From Nautilus pompilius (taxonomy: Eukaryota; Mollusca; Cephalopoda; Nautilida; Nautilidae), in contig JACATO010000066.1 of NCBI GenBank assembly GCA_018389105.1, positions 124,001 through 188,000 on the forward strand: a stretch of 64,000 nucleotides of DNA, in the 5' to 3' direction. Made by a program: the position numbers and the translations under genes. The notes below the pieces were generated by a model that saw only the letters and a list, made by a program, of their open reading frames with translations, did no database searches and had not been told where the DNA came from. Below are positions 23,501-38,500 of the stretch, piece by piece (position 1 is the first letter of the stretch; each line of letters begins with the position of its first letter).

Positions 23501-26500
23501 TTGTTTGGTTCAGTTTCTTCCTGTTGAGGGCAGGTTTCTCAGTTAAATATGGAACATCCTGGGTCAACTTTAAGAATTTAACTTCTCTTCTTCTGACTTG
23601 TCTTTTTATTGCTAATGTTTTTGTTTTTTTTTTGTGAATGTCTGCTTATTAGAACTTCCTTGTTCGTCCAAGTTTTTTTTATTTTCATTAGCATTTCCCC
23701 TCCCCTTCCCAGCAAAAAATGATGATACTGTACAGCACGCAATCAGAAATTGCTCCTTTGCAAGTCTGAGCAAAATGACCTCCTATGAAAACTATAACAA
23801 AAACCATGGCATGAGCCATCTGCTGGACATATAGGTGGAGAACATTAAAAAAACAAAAAAAAAAAAAAATCACCTGACCACCATTGGTGGTGGAATAGAT
23901 TCTCATAGCTCCACCTCCACCCTTGACATACCACAGAAACCATAGCAATGAAATTTCATAGGGTTCAGAGGTGACATTAACTTCTATAAACTGACTCCCA
24001 AAGGCTTTTGCTGCCCTGGAAGAAAATTGTGAGTTCAATATGTAAATATTAGATTTCTGTCACTTTTTAAAAGCTGTTGCATGGCACATGTATTAACCGT
24101 TTGTCGTTTATATAGTTACCTTTGAATACAGCCTACTTAGATGGAGTAGATCACCCACTTAAAGTAAAAGACAGTGAAGCCAATGATAATCACTATACAG
24201 TTCATTAAAACATTTCAAATTTTGCAGTTAATAAAAGGATGTTGCCATTTAAAATAATAACTTAAAACTATCCATCCATAAAAAACAAACAAACAATGTA
24301 AAGTATGCTTTCTGATCCTTTCTCCCATATTAACAACAACACATAAGTATAAGCTAAGTTCCTAAACAGATGTCCATCTCCAAAAGAAGTCAAACCGGAT
24401 TAAAAACAAACAGAAACAATACACAGAATAATTCAGACAAACGATTTCCCCCTTCCATATTAATAGTAACAAATACAATAAGTTATTTAACAGGCAGAAA
24501 TTGCAAGTGGCCATTCACACCATGAGCCAGACCTGTCTAAAAAAAAAAGACAAAACACCCAAAAAGCAATTGTCATATTAACAATTTAATAAATCTAGTT
24601 ATTATCAGAATAACTATTGTTCTAGCAAAACCTGACAAAGCTTCATTTTTGTTGATTTAGATAAAATTTGAAAAATGAAAAATGTGGGGAATAATAAATC
24701 TGTATGGCATGTTCATGCCAGTTGATTTTTCAGAGTATGAGAATAGAAGAAGAAAACTGTAGAACTGATCTGCACCTTTTTTTTTGTTCTTGGGGTTCTT
24801 TCAACAACAGTAAAAGATCTCTTGTGAACCTTTACTGCCAGCTTTCCCTAAAGCATTAAGCTACTATCGCACCATATAATCTAATTTTGTGTGTGTGTGT
24901 GTGTGTGGTGTGTGTGCGTGCGCGCGCACGCAACACATTTATAGAAATATAATCAAACAAACATGTGATTTTTACATTAAAACAGACAGATCCCCCTTTT
25001 TTTTCCACTCCCTAACAGTAAAGTCAAAATTTACAATTGTGATCAATTTCTTACAAATTCAGGTAATGAAATGCGTTATTGTTTCTAAAATTCTAGAATC
25101 ACAGCTATATTCCAGATGTTTCATCTGGAACAAATGTAAATGCAGTAACATTTCCAGTTATGCTAAACTTTGGCATTTGGTTTTAATTCATACCTGTCAC
25201 ACACTCATGGCCTTTGTACATCTTTGACTACACAAAGATTAAAAAGCTGGTGCTACCATGGCTGGTCAACAGTCAGCGTGAATCTGGCGGACCACATTAT
25301 GTCCGAGCAGTAATGCTACCCTAAAGTCGTCATCTTCCTTTTAACAAAAACAAACTACTCAGTGCAAAAAAACAAGACAGTGAAAGACTGGCAGAGATAT
25401 GCCTTCTACATTGAATGATCCCGGGTTGACCAGTTTAAAGCTCTGGCCACAGACATTACTTTTACACTCTTCTGAACAGAAAACGTCTGAAAATAAGCAA
25501 ACAGAAAAGTCAGGAATTCACATAAGCTGCCTAGAAGACCTTGTTGCGCCTGGAATTCAGCACAACATGGATTGGCCACAGCTGAGAATGTGTTCCCAGA
25601 AATAAAATTTAAAAAAAGGAAAAACCAATAAAGTCAGCTGACTTACTTTGTCCAGCAGACTTTGTTGAAGAACTCCTGCATCGTCATGTTGTCCCATTCT
25701 TTTGCATGCGGAGCCATCCAGGGTGCATCCATTGGAATCTAGAAGGCGAAAAAGGGGAAGCAAGAGATCAGTGCCACATTGGAAGCTTCCAGTCAATCAG
25801 CTCTAACCAATCTGTACCCAGATTTAATGCCTAAAAGTGCAACTACTCGCAGCAATAAAAACTGATTTAAAACTGCGGACGCCTTTTCTGACATTCCCTT
25901 CACAGGTAAACAGTTACAGTTTTGATAGTTTTTTTTTTTTTTAATTACTGCCTCTCAAATAATAAAGTGCTCTAAGTTTATATTTATGATATTTGTGTTC
26001 CTCTTTTATTGGAGAGGTATTGATAATTTCAAACTGCAAAATCATTTTATTCTAATGGTAAAATGCATGCAAAAATATAGGGGATGCTCAAAAATAATTT
26101 TTTAAAAAAAATTAATAGTTAGTCTATCTAGTTACCATGACTACTAAATTCATCTAAGCACTTAGTAAACTGAACTATGACCATAGTTAGACTTGCCCTT
26201 AGATGCTCATTAATTTGTGACTAAGAGATTAGCTGACTTATACTATATGAGTACTACAGTTACAATTTACTGGCCAGCAAGATCAGCATCCTTGAGCCCT
26301 GGGCTGGTTAACTTGAATGTTTCCTTATCCTGAGGGAGGGAGAGCAGGGAAAATGGTAAAATTTAAAACAAAGATAAGGAATCAACAAGAAATACTCTGC
26401 TATGCTTAGAGCTGGGGCAAGCAATTCAGAGAAAGAAGACATTATGTGGAGGTGGGTGGAAATAGGGGAGGAAACAACCAGATGTTTTTCATTGTCTTTT

Positions 26501-29500
26501 CTTCACAGAATCAAAGCATATGATGAGACTTCATTTAAAAAATATGCTGCCCTCCCTTACCCACAACAGGTAGCGTTTTATGCAATTCTTTAAAATAGTG
26601 GGGCTTCCTCTTCAATATGGTAGAGAACGTTACCTTCACCATCCATCTTCGAGTGAACCAGCATTTGCAGAAAGATTACAAATTATTCAATTTGGTATAA
26701 TTGTCCTGGCTGAAAACTGTGGTCATGTTGTGTACTCTAACGCAGTCCAAGCAAAATGAAGCACACAGCATTTGCTGCACACACTGGCTACTATAACTGA
26801 AGACTGTAAACAAGCTAACTAAGACTTTAGCATTAACCCCAACGTACTTTTTAGAAAAACTCTCCTGATGATGGCGGTGGAGGGGTGCTGGGGGGGGGGA
26901 GGGTACATTAATTAATGTGACCCAAATTATCCCTCCACTTTCTGAAGTCACCAATAACTTTCTGTTCTGAACAAAATTACCTTCTTTTTTTTTTTCTTAC
27001 CTCTTCTGCCATTTTGTCCATCAAGCGGAATAAATTGTTCATGTCCAGAGATCCTAAAATTCCTAACGGCGGAAACGCACTACGGAATCTTTTAGATTTA
27101 CCCTTAAAAAAAAAAAATTTAGTGTTAATCAAAAGAATTTTGCAATATGAATATTATTATTTAACCTTTTTTTTTTAATTGAATCTGAAATATTTTATTT
27201 GTATATTTTTTGTAAGAAATTTCTGTGCAGCAGGTTCGGTTTCCATTTTTTTTTTTTATTTTCCCAATTAAAGTTTAAACTTATTACAATAATTATAATA
27301 AAGAAGAACAATCGTCATTGTTGTTGTTAGTATTCCAAGATAATTTAGAAGTCAATTAAACCACAATTCTTTCTAATCCATACTACCTTAAGTAGAGAGC
27401 TCCGTAGTGGAATAACCTACATCATATACTTACATATGAAAAACAAAAACAAAATTCAAGCATCAGGAGAGAAGATTCGTTTTGTTCATCCAATTTAGGC
27501 TCTTTTTTTTTTTCCTTCAAAATATGAGAAGAATTCCATAATGCATAATCTAAAATCATGATTTGGCTGAAATCTTCGCAGCAGGATCAGAATTATGCTA
27601 TAATATTCAGTGAGTTTAGTTAAATCTTCCACCTTCTGAAAGAATGGATCATTCAACAGTGTATTCAAAATATAGTTTTGACAATCCATGTGATATACCG
27701 TGTAAAACAAAGACTAAGGTGGGCGGAAGTAATTCTGAAATAATAGTAACTTCTAAATAACTCATTATGCCTTTAAATACTGTGGGTGTGTGCGTGTGTG
27801 TGTTTTTTTAAAATTACCTTTAATTTATCACAAAACTATCAACATCTAGTGTGAAGTATATCCATTGATATAGTTAAATGTTACCTAAAGAGATATTTAA
27901 TAGAGATCTATATATATATATATATTTATATACTAGCAGTTAACCTGACCTGAATGTGTTAAAGATACCAGTAGGTGCATAAGATGGTTCTAAATCATTA
28001 CCTTATAGTAAAAGACAGAATCTTCCACTTCATTGGTAAGAAATGTCTTGACGCCAAATTCTCTGGCGAGTCGTAAAATCCGATTTTGCGTTGGACCAAC
28101 ATAAGCACCTCCAAGATCAAGGTAATCAACATTTGGATTCTGTATGAAGAAAATTAAACAAACAAGAGGTTCAAAGACGAAAAGTTAGGCATTTTGTGTT
28201 AAGGGATTATCAAATTAAATTATATTTCTCCATGCACAATGTCAAATCAAAGTAACTTTCCAATTGATAATACCTTAAAAGGACTGATACAGTCAAGAAT
28301 GCAAGTGTTAAAACTAATATTGTGTTGGGTAAACAAACTAAGACTGAAGAAGCAATGTAGCCCAGGTGTACAATCTTTGCAAAGTTAACAGCAGCAGGAA
28401 AGAAAAGTGAAAAGCCTGCGTTTTGTTAAATCATAAATTCTCAAATGCACATCAATAGTTAAGAGACATCTGTGAGGTGGGAGGGGAAGGGACCAACACC
28501 AGAACCCACACAAAATTGCAAAGATCACACCAACTTGCGAAACAGTGATAAGGCTGGACGGCACCATCATCTTGCACAACTGTGACGGACGCAAAGCTGC
28601 TTTAGGTAGTCTCACCATGATATCAGTGCACGTTTGAAAAAAGCGTCGCAAGTTGGAATTTACTAAAAGTCTCTTGGAATCAATGGCTAAATGTTAGTTG
28701 TTATGAAAGCTTAGTTACAGAGTGAATGAAGCCTGTTTATCACTCCTCTGAAAAGAAACTTGGTGGATGTGTTTACCTGGATAAAAACCCAATTCTAAAA
28801 AGGAAGAAGAAGAAAAGGTTTTACGTAAAAGATTACCTGAAAAAAAAAATTCCCATAGCACAGATAATAATAATAAAAAAAAAAAAATCCCACCTTTGTT
28901 CTTAATGTGAAGCATTTGTGCAATGCTAATCAACACCTGAATCATTTTCAACTGTATTTTGTCATCTTGTAATAAGAATAGGAAAGTCACCTCGTAATTA
29001 ATTTTCATTTAAAGAAAACCTACCCAGTGCCTTTATTATTGGTTTCTGCTTCTGAATTTTACTCAGTAAACTAATCAAATACTTTTTTCTTTTTTTTTAA
29101 CAAAAGAAATGTGAAAATTCAATTTATTACACAACTTGATTGAAAATTTACAAATCTATCAACATTAATAACCACTAAGGCCTGGATATTTGATCTTGGT
29201 TCCAAGTTTACTTAAAGTTTTACATCCTTTTTTTAGTTTTTTTTCCGACCTTTCTGAATGTCTACTTACATCGAATACGATCAGAAGAGTAAAAGTTGTC
29301 TAATAAAATTTATACCTAAAGTCTTCGTAAATTCAACTATAATGATTTCTCCCATAATTCAAATTTAGATCAATAGTGGGATATCTATCACTTGGCATGC
29401 GCACACACACAAAAAGAAAGCAGGGTTTGTTTCTTGGTTGGCACTTTTTATTTGTTTGAAATCAGAAAACAACGTATGGAGGTTTTTCCGCTTCCTCTGT

Positions 29501-32500
29501 CCGTGACAGTCAACCCACAATCAGATTAGTACTATGTGGAACTGCTATCAAAATCACAGTCTGTCAGCATAACCAACGTCGTAGGTTACCTTACTTCTGA
29601 TCATCTTAGAGTTCAGTTTTCCATCAAGACAACTCTACCTGGGAGAACATGCAGGGCTACTTCATCAGATTAGCTCTTCCAACAATAACTCTGTTCAGTC
29701 AAAAAAAAAAAGCTGCATCATTATCTCCTCTCTCTTTTTTTTTGAGAAAATAATAAGTTGTCCTATTTGCAGAAGCCAAATATTTAAGGAATGTAGCATT
29801 AAATAGCCTAAGTTCCCTCCCCCGCTACCTTAAACTCTTGTAATGGATTCATATGACCCCTCCATGTATGCTCACTCACTCCCGTTAACACATGTCAGGG
29901 TGTGGGACCTATAAGGAACCAACTGGAGGAATTAGCTTTTTGATCACTTGGTATACAAAATTATATCTTGCCACAGATACTATGGTTATTCAAACATAGC
30001 CGGGGCCAGACATGATTATGGCAATTCTATTTCCAGCAGGTTCCATTTAAATAACTCTAGTACTAAGAAGAGCTCTTACTTCGCAATCTGTGGTCAGTCT
30101 ATGGTATATGTCTTGACTTGCACCCTGTAGTAAGCAATATTAGAGGTTTTACTATAAGAAGAATTTTAGTTTTTAAAGGCCTACTTATTAATGTTCGAAA
30201 GCAGAAATTGCTTTTTGATGGGTTTGCATGGCAGCTTCCTCATCAGATGGAACATGTTGTAGCAAAACATACCATCAGAAAAGCATAAATAATATTCGCA
30301 TGAATTTACCCAGATTCTTCATTTACACAGACAAAAAAAACAGGACGACGGAATATAAAACTGGAGTTCTTGTCTTTAAAAAAGACGAAGCAAATTAGAA
30401 CTGACCCCGGTTTCCGCAAAGCATTTCACTTATACCCAGTTCCCCCCCACCTTAATTTTTGTTTTAACTGTTCGAAGTGAATGCTCAAGCCAAGGTTTTT
30501 AAAAATAACAGCTGAAGGGATGGAAGAGGTTGGTTCAACATTGGACAAATATGGCCAGCACACACGAGTCTAAGATGCACTGTGTTTGACCAGCTTAACA
30601 GAAGAATAATCCAGCAGAATTGCAAAGGAACTGGGGAATGCATAGGAGACCCAAGCCACTGAGTAGGGAGAAACCAAAGTACCAAACCCTGGAAGATTAG
30701 AAATCCTGCTTTGAAAACAATGCCAAAGAACCACGAAGGTATAGAAGCTGCATTTGCATCATTAATCTTGAGTGTGTCTTATTGATTAGATTTATTTAAG
30801 GTAATCTGAAGAACCTTTGCCCATTGTTAAAACCACATGAAAAAAAGTATCCCCAAACCCTTCCTGCAGTTTAACACGCACCGGTTAAAAGTGATTAGCT
30901 TGGAGAGAGAGAGAGACTTCAAATAATTCCATCCCAGCTCTCTTGCATGATCAATAAGACATCCCCTATTTTTTTTTTTTTTTTAAGGGATGCTGCGGTA
31001 CAGTGCAAACAAATGTTTTTTCACCTGAGTCCTGAAATTTCCACTTGTCGTTAAAACTCACGTGAACAGTAAATGTGCGTCCGCCAACTCTGTCTCTTGC
31101 CTCCAGAACAAGTACATCCACCTTATATTCGTTGAGAAGTTTGGCAGCAGACAGACCTTAAAAAAACAACAAAATCTCGTTTTTATTTGAAACAATAACT
31201 GCACACCACCAAATATATTAGAGAAATGACAGCTTCGTGGTCATTTTTTTGGAAAGGATTTGAAACTGTGAAGCTGCGTATTATCGGTAGATAAATGTTT
31301 TACTTCACCTGTGAAAAAAACAAAAGAGTGGAGGCAGGCAATTTTATTTCATACTTTACAGACTTCAGGTAAAATACGGTTATTTGTTGAAGAAATTTTG
31401 GGAGAATTCGAGCAAGAGAGCGTGAGTGTGACAGATGGAAAATGGGGTCTCAACTAACTCAAAAGAAATCGGTGCTAACCTGGAACTCAGTATTACAAGT
31501 AGAATCGAATACTGGAGATGGATTATCGTTTCACTGCTGTGCACTCTACTTCCTGGACCAAAATTGTGAAAATAGAATAGTTTCTGTTTGTTACATTAAA
31601 GAGGAAAATGAAGTCCAGTGATTTGGTTTGCATAACAGAGAAGCTGATGCCGATAACAAAAAATGTCCTATCCATTCCCCCCCCCCAAAAAAGTACCTAA
31701 ACAAGCTTGAGACAGTCATTCAAACACCTGATCACTGACAGAACATCGTTCCTTCAAACAAGTAAAAAAATAATCATGGTATTAAAACGGATCAGAAGTT
31801 AAATATCAAATGCACTTTTCTACTAAATATCCACCACAGGAAACGTCTGAGTTAGTTGAGGAGGAGGGTTAACCGTTGTCACATTCTGTTGCAAACTTGC
31901 TCTGGTTTAAAGTCCTACCAACTTTATTAAATATCTGATTTCTGGCTAGAACCTAAAACTAGGCTACATCTCCCCCTCCCCAATAGCCAGCCATTTAATA
32001 TGTACCCACCTCCCTAACCTCTGCAGTTACTATTAGAATCTGACTCCTTTTAGTCAGCAGCTGATGATTTAAGATAAACTTTCAGAGCCCTTGATGCATG
32101 GGGTTCTAATATTACATGAGTGGAACCATTCCCATTAGAATAAACATACTGGTAAGTTAACAGGGTTATCTCTTACCCAACCAAACACAGCCTTGAAACT
32201 AGCTTGCTTTCTGAATGATGATTCATTAAGAGAGTTCAATAGATAAGCTATTTATATATATAGTACAGCAATGATTAAACCTTTGTTCTTTGCCTGTATA
32301 TGAGTTTTAGCAAGTGAAGAGATTAAATCTCTAAAAAATGAATAGAATCAAAAGTTAGCATAAGGAAAAAGAAAAACTCTCTTCCTGAAGTCAGATAAGG
32401 AAGAGTATCCCTTAAAATCAGGTCCTGAGGCCTGTTCAGGAAGACTGCTGAAAGATTAGAGTTAAAAGGATTAAGGTTTAGTATCAAAATTAATTCTATG

Positions 32501-35500
32501 CATCAGAAAAAAAACTGTTTAACTTCTAATAAACAAGTGGGCATTCCCAATATAACACCCATTAATTGTTAAACTGTATCAATGTGTGAGAGTGTGAGAG
32601 AGAGAGGGAGAGATAGGAGAGAGATCAAGAGAGAGAGAGGGAGGGATAGAGAGAGATCAAGAGAGAGAGAGAGAGGGGGGAAAGGGATAGAGAGAGAGGA
32701 GGAATAGAGAGAGGGAGGGATAGAGGGGGGAGGGGGGATGGATAGAGAGGGAGAGAGAGGGGGAGGGGGGATGGGGGGATGGATGGATGGAGAGAGAGAG
32801 AGACTGTGTGTACTGCATTTAAAATCAAACTTTCTAAACCTAACTCTGTGTATTTAAGATTATTTTACTGTAAAATATTTTGTGATCCAGAGAAGATTAA
32901 TTTTTTTCTAAACTATTCCACTTTTGCTATAAAGATACATTTGAGAGGAAAGCAATAATGCAGGTCAAAAACAGCTGAAAGCTACTAAACACTAATTGCG
33001 CCACAAGAACCGATGGCAATCAAATGTGGTTACCCAACTTTGCTTTAGAAGCCTTCCAGCAATTTGATGAATCAGACATTCAATATTAGAAAATATAAAG
33101 ATGAAAGAAAAAAATGCATTATAAGAATGTATGCTCGAGGAGCACGAGCGAATGTTCTTTTATGAGATACTTGAGATACAATTCAGAGATTCTTTATTTG
33201 CTGCATCAATTATAAGCCAAGATTCTCTACAATCATCAGGCACTCTGCTGAAGAAATTGCTAGGCAACTGTCTGTACTTTTCAGGTACTGCCAAGATTTT
33301 ATTTTCCTTGATTATGCATCAACCTAAATCTGCTGTCGCCAGGGTTACAGTTGTGGAGAAAAAAGCCAAGAATCTCAGCAGTAGTAGCTGACAGAGATGC
33401 AAACCTAAAACAAATTCCTTCTTCAAGTGTTAAAAATAACTTTACCAAAGTAAAACACATGCGCACGCACAGAAATTCATCTTGTTTTTTAAAAAAAAAA
33501 AAGCTTCTTTAATTACATATTTTCATTCAAAAATCCATTAGCACTGTTAACCGTCTTTTTTAATATCCTGCTTTCCCATTGCATCTTAGAATCAAAACAG
33601 CTGCAAAATATGCATAAGGATACAAAAAGTTAATAAAGCCATCTTAATTTGCATGAAAAAAATAGAAATAAGGGGGGGGGCATTCAAATGAAACCCAAGT
33701 CATATCAATAGCATCACCATAATGGTATCCACACAAGTTTCATTTAAACATCCAAAGTATATACTCATTTTTATTTTCTTTCTTTGTCAAATAGATTGCT
33801 GACTATTTACAATGTATCACTATCTTACATATCCACAGCCCTAACAGCATTTTACATCATAAGAAAGTATATTATGTATTGCCTTTGAAAATCATGTATC
33901 ATGTTTCCCATTAAGAGGCCTTATCATGCATTGATTTTGCAACAAAAAGGATAAAATAGTGAACAATTTTTCTTCCCACTCAACCTTTCAGTAATTTGAC
34001 AAAATGTTTCCGATAAGCATTTTGTCATTCTATGATGTAATAAAAGTCCATTTCTGATCCTTTGGCCTTATATCCCTAATCTATAAATAGACGGGCTATT
34101 TGTCCAGTTACATACTCAACATCAATATCCAGTAAAGTTACCCTGCATCTGTCAGTGTATCGAGTTGCAGCATCAATATGCCATCATTACTATCATTCGG
34201 TTTTGCAAAATTTAATTCCAGCTGAGAGGGTGCAACTTCCTCCAGTCCTGGAAAGGAATCAGGAGAGCTGACATCATCCAAAAAGTCTCCAATAATAAAT
34301 AAAGTCTTCCAGCATAGATGGTTGTCGAGATTTTTCTAACTTTCCAAAATGAATCTAGCAGTGCAGTCAACTTTCAATAATCAGCAATGGTTTGGTACCA
34401 GGAATCAGGCAATCTTATTACATGTTCAAAAGCACTGGCAATCCAGAAATCATTGTAGCAATTTTAAATAAGCAAATGGAAAAGGAAAATCCAGTGACCA
34501 AAATTCTTGTGGATACAGTTGAATTTTGATTTCAAGAAAAGTTGGCTGATGAAATATTCCACAACATATAGTAAGGTATAATAATTAGCTTGAAAAAACC
34601 TTCATTTGAAGGTCAAGATCATGCCAAAAACACAGTGCCACTTTATACCCTTTGTTCCAATTTAAAGAGGGACAGACACTGTAATTGGAACATTTGGTAA
34701 CCATGACGACCTACACTTTGGTTGAAATGAGACCAGACAGAATTGTTTCTCTTTGAGTCTTAGCTAGTGAAGGCTTCTCCAAGGCAGATTGTAGCCTGAC
34801 TTCATGTTTCAGAATGAGCTATATGCAAAACTGAGGAGGATACACAAAACTGGTACTGTTGACAATAGATGGAGTTGAAAAAGAAAGCCAGCCCAGTGTC
34901 CAAAAGTGATTAAGTATCTCAAGGCATTTTCTCTACATGATAGACAACTAGCCAGTAAAGATCTTGCAAATGGACCTTACTGCAAGCACAAGTGGTAATG
35001 GTTTCTTAAAGAACAGTAAGATACACAGTGTGAAGTGCTCTCATTGGATGTGTAGCAGCCCAAAAAACCTTCGCTGAGAAGAGGTAACCAAACAATGAGG
35101 TTGAAATGAAACAGTGGGATGACCAAACGCAGGTGTTCTTTACAGATGAGTTCAAGTTTCAACTGTTTAGCAATAATCAATGACAGTTTGTTCAAAAGTG
35201 GAGAGAGAGGAGGCAGTAGTCAGTGTACAGCTGCTACGGTGAAGCATGGGAGTTGTTCAATACAAATGTAAAGCTGTGTGTCAGCCAAGAGTTTTGGCAA
35301 TTTGCATAAAATTAAAAATATACTGACTACCAACAGATACAGGCAGGTTCTATTCACTTCGGGAAGACATTTTGTAGGCAGGGATTTATCGTGCAACATG
35401 ACAATCACCCCATGCATACAGCCAATGTGGTGAATGACTATCTGGAATGTAAAGAGGCTGATGGAACTCTCACAAAAACGCCCATCAAAAAGTCTTGATA

Positions 35501-38500
35501 TAAACATGGAGGCTATATGAAGTTATATGGCTACTGAAAAAGTCAATGGCAACAAAACACTGGGTGAATTGTGGAAAGTGCTACAGGATATTTGGAACAA
35601 CATTCCAGTCCATCCACTGACAGCCTGTATGGGAGCATGAAAACAAGGTTCACATATCAAGTAATGTTTTTGTATATTTTCTGTAATAATGCAATTTGTA
35701 TGTATTACCTACGTCTCTCAGTTGCATTTACTCATTATTTATTTTTCCTGTGTTACCATAATTATTTCCAGTACTGTATATATTCTAAATGACAAATGCA
35801 GCCTGCTAAAGTTTCAAAGATCTGTAATTCTAATGGACTTAAAAGCAATTTCCCATAGTAACTTAAATGCAGGGTTCTTTTCTAACAGAATTTAAGAAAT
35901 AATTCTGTCAGTTACACATCAAATTTTTCGGAATACTCTCGTCTTCATTTGATCAAGAGATCAATGAACACAACCACCACACCCTGAAGGAAAAACATGC
36001 TGTAGACCCAGGCCACCACAGTTTGGAAGATGCATAAATTGTAGGTGCTTCCTGGTGCTGCAAAGACCAGAAACAAAACCCCAATGAACAACTTTTTGGA
36101 AGCGTCTTTGTGTACAACTTATGGAAAAACAATTAAGATCAACCTCACAGCAGAATAAACCAAAGAAATACCTGAAAGCCATGTGGAAAACCCAGGCCAG
36201 GCCACCATTGATAACCCAATAAGTTCCACACCTAAGCCCCACATAATGCAAGAGATTTAATACTTAAAAAGCCTCTTTGAACAGTTATTGTACATGCATT
36301 AGAAAATAAACATGCACGTGTAAACTCTGATCTGTTCAAATTATTATGGCAGGCAACTGTATCTAATTATTATGGAAAAACAAACTGATAAATGACAAAA
36401 AAAATCTCTACAGGGAAAACTACTCTGGCAAGGGAGCATAGTGCCATGGCTATTGGCTAGAGGGCATTATTCTGCACCATAAGGCCCAAATACTGTCACC
36501 TTCAGCAGGGAAATCCCTACTAAAACTCTTCATTTTTAAATGTGGGAGGAAGCTGGAGACTGAAAAAAACCATGCCAGAAGGTACACTAAACCAAGCCAA
36601 ATAAAGATCAAACTTGAACTCTCAGCCTGGGCAGTCTTACAGTTTAGCTCGGTATCAAAACATCACTTAAACTTTATAAATTGTTGCAAACATTTTAGGA
36701 TCTGGTTTACACTTAAAGATTCCATAGCCCTTTATCGTTGTGGAAACAATATTCATTACTACATGAACCAAGATAATTAACCACTCAATAGTTCAGTAAC
36801 AAATTACCACAGGATTTATTCTGCATCAAAGAAATTTAGGTACCTGCCACATTTAATAAAAAAGAACGGCATAGAACAACTTGTCCACCGATTTTGTCCA
36901 AACATTCCTGCGGTCAACTACTTACAGGATGATTGTTACCATAATTCAAGACTGATTTCGCATATGACCTCCATTATTATTTCTTGGAGTTCAGCAATGC
37001 TGTATGGTTTCTCATATACAACTTTTGTTTGCAACACCTCACAAGAATGTCTGGAGGTGCCAAATACCATGATCTCAGGGTCCACTTTATAAAACTATCT
37101 ACTCAACCATCACTCAAGAAACCTTTAATTCAGTCACTGTCTAATCGTATAGTAATAGTGAGTGCCCATCTTGAAGATGTCCATGTGTTGAATTTCAGGG
37201 TACACAGTCACAGTGTTGTGCAATACCTGCAGCTACAACTCAGCCATGACCCTATACTCAAGGAAAATCAAGCTAATAATACCACCACTCTAATTCTTCC
37301 CCAGAGCATGGCATCAGGACAGTTCATTGATGTCTCTTGTACAATACAGAAATTATCATAATGCCTTGTGATGTTAAATATGTTGATGTGCTTCAACAAA
37401 CTTTTATCACTCCACAAAATGTCCTACAATACAGGGTCAGTGGCAATTTTAGCAGGCCAAATCTCAAAAAGTTCCACTTGACAACTGTAATTAATTATTA
37501 CAGGAGGCCCCAGTGTCAAAGGTCACACAAATTACAAGAGAGAGTTGACATGTATAGTTTTTCAGACTTTCCCTATCAAAGTTCTGGAATTATAACAACA
37601 ACTCACAAGCTAATAGTTTCTAAAATAAACATGCTTTTCCAGTTCCAGGAAATGTAATTTCATTTGAATTCTATACCCCTCTCCTGTTTTATAGTCAGAT
37701 GTAGAACTATCTCCATCCGTTAGAGACACAATTAGCTACAGTTGAATGTTCAGAAACTGCTGACAAATAGCCTTTCAATTAACTCTACCAAAAGCTCTTA
37801 TTCTCATGTGATTTTAGTTTTTCAGCAAAACAAAACACACTCTTCTCTGCCAATCAGTATGCATAAATCTAGCGATTAGGGAGACTCCATAAACAATTTA
37901 ATTAAGTCAGATGTGTTCATTAGCAGAGTGACAACTTCAGTGGTGAAGAAGCCAGCTTAGCAGGATAAGAGAACAGGAAAAGGTAATGAGTCTTTGACAT
38001 TAATGGACTGAAAATCCCAGTACAAAGAACAGCCCAGTTGAAGCTGAATATTTGCCCTGGTGAAGCAGCAGCTGGGAGCCCAGAAATTATGGGGGCGGGA
38101 TCAATAAGCTGAAAACGGCAAGTAGAGAAAAGCAACCAACTGCAGCAATGTGCCAACATTGTCTCCAAAATGAGAAAAAACATTCAAATATTTGATTATA
38201 AAATAAGAACATCGAAAAGTCATCATATGATGCATTATTCGAGCACTATGGCACGATGCTTGTATGTAGTTAATTTTTTTTTTTTAAATTCTGTTGGAGT
38301 CTCTATGAAATAAAAAATATATATATATACATAAAAAATACATACTGAAAATGCACATGAACAGTTAAAAGAACACTGTAATGTACTGTATCAAACAAAA
38401 ACAAAAATCAAATATTTCATCAAGTGGAATACTGTCTGAATACTAACTTTTCCCCAGTTTGCACAAGGAAAAACTTGTACAGGCACTCTGATATTTACTA

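Noticed and set aside
32585-32828. Ser/Leu/Pro-rich minus frame over the GA tract
   Set aside because: Translation of a microsatellite, not a gene.
33131-33391. 86-codon plus-strand frame in MAO intron 1
   Set aside because: No recognised motif. Possibly an old transposon piece, but nothing specific can be shown.
34200-34420. Acidic minus-strand frame ([20 protein letters not shown])
   Set aside because: Faintly like the C-terminus of a pogo/Tigger transposase, but no DDE block is visible nearby.
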